This document shows positions 60,501-64,000 of a DNA stretch of 64,000 bases, piece after piece. Numbering within the stretch: position 1 is the stretch's first letter; each line of letters begins with the position of its first letter. The stretch covers positions 36,828,001 to 36,892,000 of the forward strand of contig CM060731.1 of assembly GCA_030704615.1 (NCBI GenBank), written 5' to 3'. The translations under genes and the position numbers were made by a program. The notes under the pieces were generated by a model. That model ran no database searches and had not been told where the DNA came from. It saw only the letters and a program-made list of their open reading frames with translations. The stretch comes from Takakia lepidozioides. Its lineage: Eukaryota; Streptophyta; Takakiopsida; Takakiales; Takakiaceae.

Positions 60501-60657
60501 TTTTCTCCAATGTCAACAGAGATCTCATACGGGAACGATTCAAACAAGGCTGCTCACTGTTGTACAATAATTTGCAGAGGATGAGCATGATGTGACATGG
60601 TTTCACCTGGAAAAGGGAAAAACATACGAGTGCTCTGTTTGCTCGCAAGTTTTTCAG
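57536..60657 (+). CDS. COX5B: Cytochrome c oxidase subunit 5b, mitochondrial (last exon not found)
   Basis: Exons are 57536-57719, 59130-59191, 59299-59349, 59664-59739 and 60578-60657, all GT-AG and in phase. Exon one encodes a presequence of 61 residues with many Arg/Ser and no Asp or Glu (RTAGSSLSRYLSRRVASAAP), typical of mitochondrial import. Then come FGIATGVELEELEAERS, FDLDPPRGPFGTK, APAIVESHYDVRIVGCSGG and EDEHDVTWFHLEKGKTYECS followed by VCSQVFQ. These match plant COX5b (IATGxExEELEA, GPFGTK, RIVGCxGG, EDEHDV, CPVC). Zinc-site cysteines GC and CSVC are present. The usual ending after the CxxC (LEVVGPGG-like) was not found before 64 kb. An in-frame ATG also exists at 57410; 57536 was preferred because the presequence then lacks acidic residues. 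The subunit sits on the matrix side of complex IV. Confidence 0.9.
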
Positions 60658-63600
60658 GTATACCTCAATTGCTTCTGGTATGGTGAAAGCGCTACTTCAA
60701 TATCAGGATTGACTGAAAATTAGGTAGTGAATGGAGAAACTTAAATCTTTGTTCTGTGTTGTTGTGGAGACAGTCAGCCATGTCTAAAATCATGTGAAGA
60801 TATTTCATAAGCCTATAACTGTGTCTGGTCCCATGTTTTCCACACACTACCAACCCAACACACCTCCCCCCCCCCCCCCCCAACCTTCTTTTCTTGAGAC
60901 GGCGGTCTTCCTCTATGTATCCATCCTTCTGGCAATCTGTATTTCTTTTCAAACCCCTCCCCCCCCCCCTAATCTGTAGCAGTAAAGGAAGCAGCAGTCC
61001 CTTGTAGGGCATGTAATGTGTTGATGCCTGTGAATAGTCCAAGAGGACATCTGAATTGGCTCTGTCGCAGTGTCAAGCACCTCGCCTGAGTGAGGCACAC
61101 AATTTACAAGTGAAAATTGGTGTATATTCCTTATTGTTCTACTTGGGTGCAAAACCCCTGGTAGAAATTCTGAAGTTTCTTTTCTCCTTTCCATCCCTGT
61201 CAGAGCAGTGCTCAGTGGAGAGTTTGGACATTTTTTACATGCAGACCATAGACTAACAGCGATTTAGTAATAACCGGAAGTTTGTAAGAGGGAGGATGTC
61301 AATGGTTGAAACTAAGGTCTTGTTCGCCACAACAAGAGGAGAAATTCTGGTGTGGTCTGATGTGGTGCCAGGGGGAGGAAGCGAAATTTGGTGTATTTCA
61401 TGCGGGTTTCCTGTTGTAGCTCCTTGACTGACTCCGGGTGTCTGATATGGTGCCAGTTGAAGGTGATAGGAGAGGGTGGGCTTCCAGGCCATGAACATGA
61501 CCATCATTAGGAGGCCCAAGATTACTGGACTACCACGGGAAGGAAAGGATTGTATACTTACTGGGGGTCAAAGAGCACTCTCGAGGTCCACTTGTGATCC
61601 CCATGGGCTATATACCTTTCTCTTCCAAACAATTTGGGGGTTCTTACGATCTTGCACATTTTTTAAGTGAGGGGTTGGCAACCCTGAAATTCCTGAGATG
61701 TCCGCACCATCATTCTCAAACTGAGAGTCCTTGCATAGCTGAGCTATGATCAAAGCAGGCTCCCACTCTGTTGAATGATCAGTTTTGAAGACTCGACCCA
61801 AGTGTCTGTTGTCTTGTTATTTAATAAACTAAGGCCAATTTGAATACATTGGTGTTTTGGCAATTATAACGGCATATGTGGGAATGCCATCGGAGATAGG
61901 TGAGGAGGAAGGCCTGTCTACTTCCAGTTGAGGACATTTGCTCATGCAAATTTTGTGGCTTCTATGTTTGGAGAGGGGGAGATAGAGAGAGCGATGCTGG
62001 TTTTGGGTGGCCTGCCCCTTTCCTCACAAAGAAAAGAGGGATGGAACTTGCAGCTGTATTGCCTTGCCATGACAATAGATGTTTAGTTTATGGGCAAGGA
62101 TCTCATTGAATACTGCTACTGGGCTACAATCCTTTACAAGGAACAGCTTTTTAAGCTCTCCCACTGGTGTCCACCAGAAATTGGGAATTTCCGCCGGTGG
62201 AGAATGTACTCATTTCTGCCAATAGAGAGAGAGGGGAGAGAACATGGTAGCTTCATAAATTGTATTTCAATGCTGTCCACTTTTGGCATGTCAGTTACAT
62301 CTCAAATTCCACCCGGTCATTGAGTGGATCATCACAATTCAGAAAGCTCAGATTCTTAGGTGGATCCAACTTTAAAGAGAAAAGTTTATTTCAGCCTTCC
62401 ACATGAATCATTTGGAATTGTCACCCTGGAGCTTCCATGTCAGGATATTGATGCAAACACGTGTTCCAGGTAGACCTGCAATTGTGTTAGTGTCAGCAAA
62501 TAAACCTCTCCAAGTAATGTCCCCATTCTCGGAACCCTCCATTGGAAGCTCAGAAACTACCTACCATCTGTACACTGCTTTTCAGAAACGGTTGGAACTG
62601 GAAAAAGGTCCATTCTCTTTTTGCCAATCTCTCTGTCCGGAAGCAAACACTCATCAAATCAAAAGGATACATAACATTCCAAGTCCATCATCTATCTGCG
62701 CATGAATCCAGTCATCAGAGAGAGAACTGCTGAGTCGTGAGCATTGGGAAGTAGAGAAACAACACAGTTGTTGTATGGAATTGCAAAAGAGAGATTTGTC
62801 AGAGAAAGGAGACAGCCAACATTAGACAAAGATGTGTAGAGGTAGGTGTAATAAAAAATCCTGGGGACCCTCAACCTCTTGTTCATGCTTGAAGCTTCCA
62901 TGGAGCAGATCTCCTTTGCTTTTCCACCCGCAACACTGAGGCCTCTCTCTTCTTCCTTGTCCCATGCAGGCAGCAGGGCTCTTGGATGAAATGATGGCCG
63001 CTCCAGTGGATGATGTAAGCCTGACTTAGTGTGGCAGGTTTTGGTCTGGAATGAACGAAGCGTGGATGGATGAAGTACATGTGGGGTCCCACAATAAAGC
63101 CCTGACACGTCATCGTACCATCCATCCATGCTCACTTGTCTAGTACTTGAAAATTTGTCCCATGTGGTCGCACCGATGAATGGGGTCCCCCTCATCCATC
63201 CACTGCTTTTTCTGTCATTCTGTGTACCCAAGGGAATGTTTTTTCTGTCATCCATATTTCCGACTATACAACTGAACGTTTTATTTTTTTATTTCTTGTA
63301 CGTAGAATTGAATATATACGGGATGGTACTCTGAGGAATATCGCTACTTAATTATAAGTATTATATATGTAATTGTTTTTCCTACAACTAATTAATATTC
63401 TTGTTAGTCTAGATGGCCAGCTGTTACCTCCACGTGATACCACAAAAATGTTTTTGCTTTAAACACAAACTGACTGTACCAATGTACCAATGCTCTCAGT
63501 AATCAAATATTAATCCTGCAGTTTAGTTAATATTCAAGTGGCTGATGTAGACAAAGACTGACTAAAACGTCACTAACTGTCTGAAAAGATACTAATATTG

Positions 63601-64000
63601 CACTCCAGTTAATTACCCAAGTGAGCTCTTTGGACAATCGCTGACCCGGGTTTAATTAGGGTTCATAAAATAAGCAACATCCTCCCTGTATCACTAGACA
63701 AACCCTGCTAACATTCTTGATACGAACTGACTAGCCACTAATCTCTAACTAACAACCCACTAACCTTAACTAATGTGGAAGCCCCAAGCCTGGACTTGGT
63801 CTGAAATGTAATGAGGCTGTGCCTGGAAAATGTAGAATAGTAGCCCACATGTTCGACCAAAACTGACTAAAAAGCTCATCTTGCTCTTCAATATTCTGCC
63901 CTCTCCAATCACAATTAGGTCAGAATTGGATTCCAGTCTTGTATCTTGTGCGCTCTTATGAGACACACCAAAACACGATCCCACCCAACGGTAAGCACAC
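60658..64000. other. COX5b downstream region; no further gene supported
   Basis: It may contain the missing COX5b terminal exon. Poly-C runs lie at 60865-60881 and 60958-60969. A phrase TCTGAT(G/A)TGGTGCCAG is repeated near 61356 and 61442. A minus-strand frame of 187 codons at 63255-62692 has no family resemblance and biased composition. The rest is AT-rich. Confidence 0.4.

Noticed and set aside
62692-63255. Minus-strand open frame of 187 codons
   Set aside because: No family resemblance, no splice partners, and a composition like random translated spacer. It lies downstream of COX5b and I could not support it.

Overview
This is a nuclear window from a green plant, most likely a streptophyte (a charophyte alga or other non-seed plant is possible, but the sequence does not settle it). 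Genes are split by GT-AG introns of about 0.1 to 1.8 kb. One gene is a plant-type RWP-RK transcription factor, the COX5b and SmD1 genes are of plant type, and the repeats are Ty3/gypsy, CACTA, LINE, hAT and tRNA-derived SINE families. About 20 percent is recognisable gene and the rest is mobile-element debris or AT-rich spacer. A run of 500 N (28333-28832) is an assembly gap.

Left block (1-16.5 kb, minus strand). A large gene, about 1.3-7.4 kb, encodes a Kir-type (inward-rectifier) channel module at the C-terminus of a protein of roughly 1,000 residues. The GYG filter signature is replaced and a long amphipathic repeat region precedes the membrane part. Next comes a five-exon RWP-RK gene (10.3-13.8 kb). 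A decayed second copy of the 5' half of the channel gene follows at 13.9-16.5 kb, so the RWP-RK gene sits between the two copies.

Middle (16.5-37.5 kb). LINE debris, short tandem duplications and a tRNA-like SINE lead to the 3' half of a Ty3/gypsy chromovirus (about 24.9-28.3 kb, minus), which is cut by the N gap. On the other side of the gap is a plus-strand gene for a coiled-coil protein with a Pro/Cys-rich tail carrying PSHDRS-like repeats (29.0-31.2 kb). A small acidic coiled-coil gene (33.5-34.4 kb) and a complete four-exon SmD1 spliceosomal gene (34.9-37.4 kb, minus) follow.

Right block (37.5-64 kb). CACTA material (a tnp2 transposase fragment at 44.1-44.9 kb and a 549-bp CACTA-ended element at 46.6 kb) lies near arrays of GC-rich hairpins in AT-rich DNA. 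An old LTR element (49.5-54.5 kb) contains a piggyBac-like TTAA element, which itself contains a hAT element: a three-layer nest. The last gene is mitochondrial cytochrome c oxidase subunit 5b (57.5-60.7 kb, plus); its last exon was not identified.

The genes do not form a functional cluster: ion transport, transcription, splicing and respiration are represented by unrelated neighbours. The points most worth following are the Kir-like protein with its altered pore and its relic duplicate, the PSHDRS-repeat protein, the nested piggyBac-like/hAT pair, and the hairpin array.
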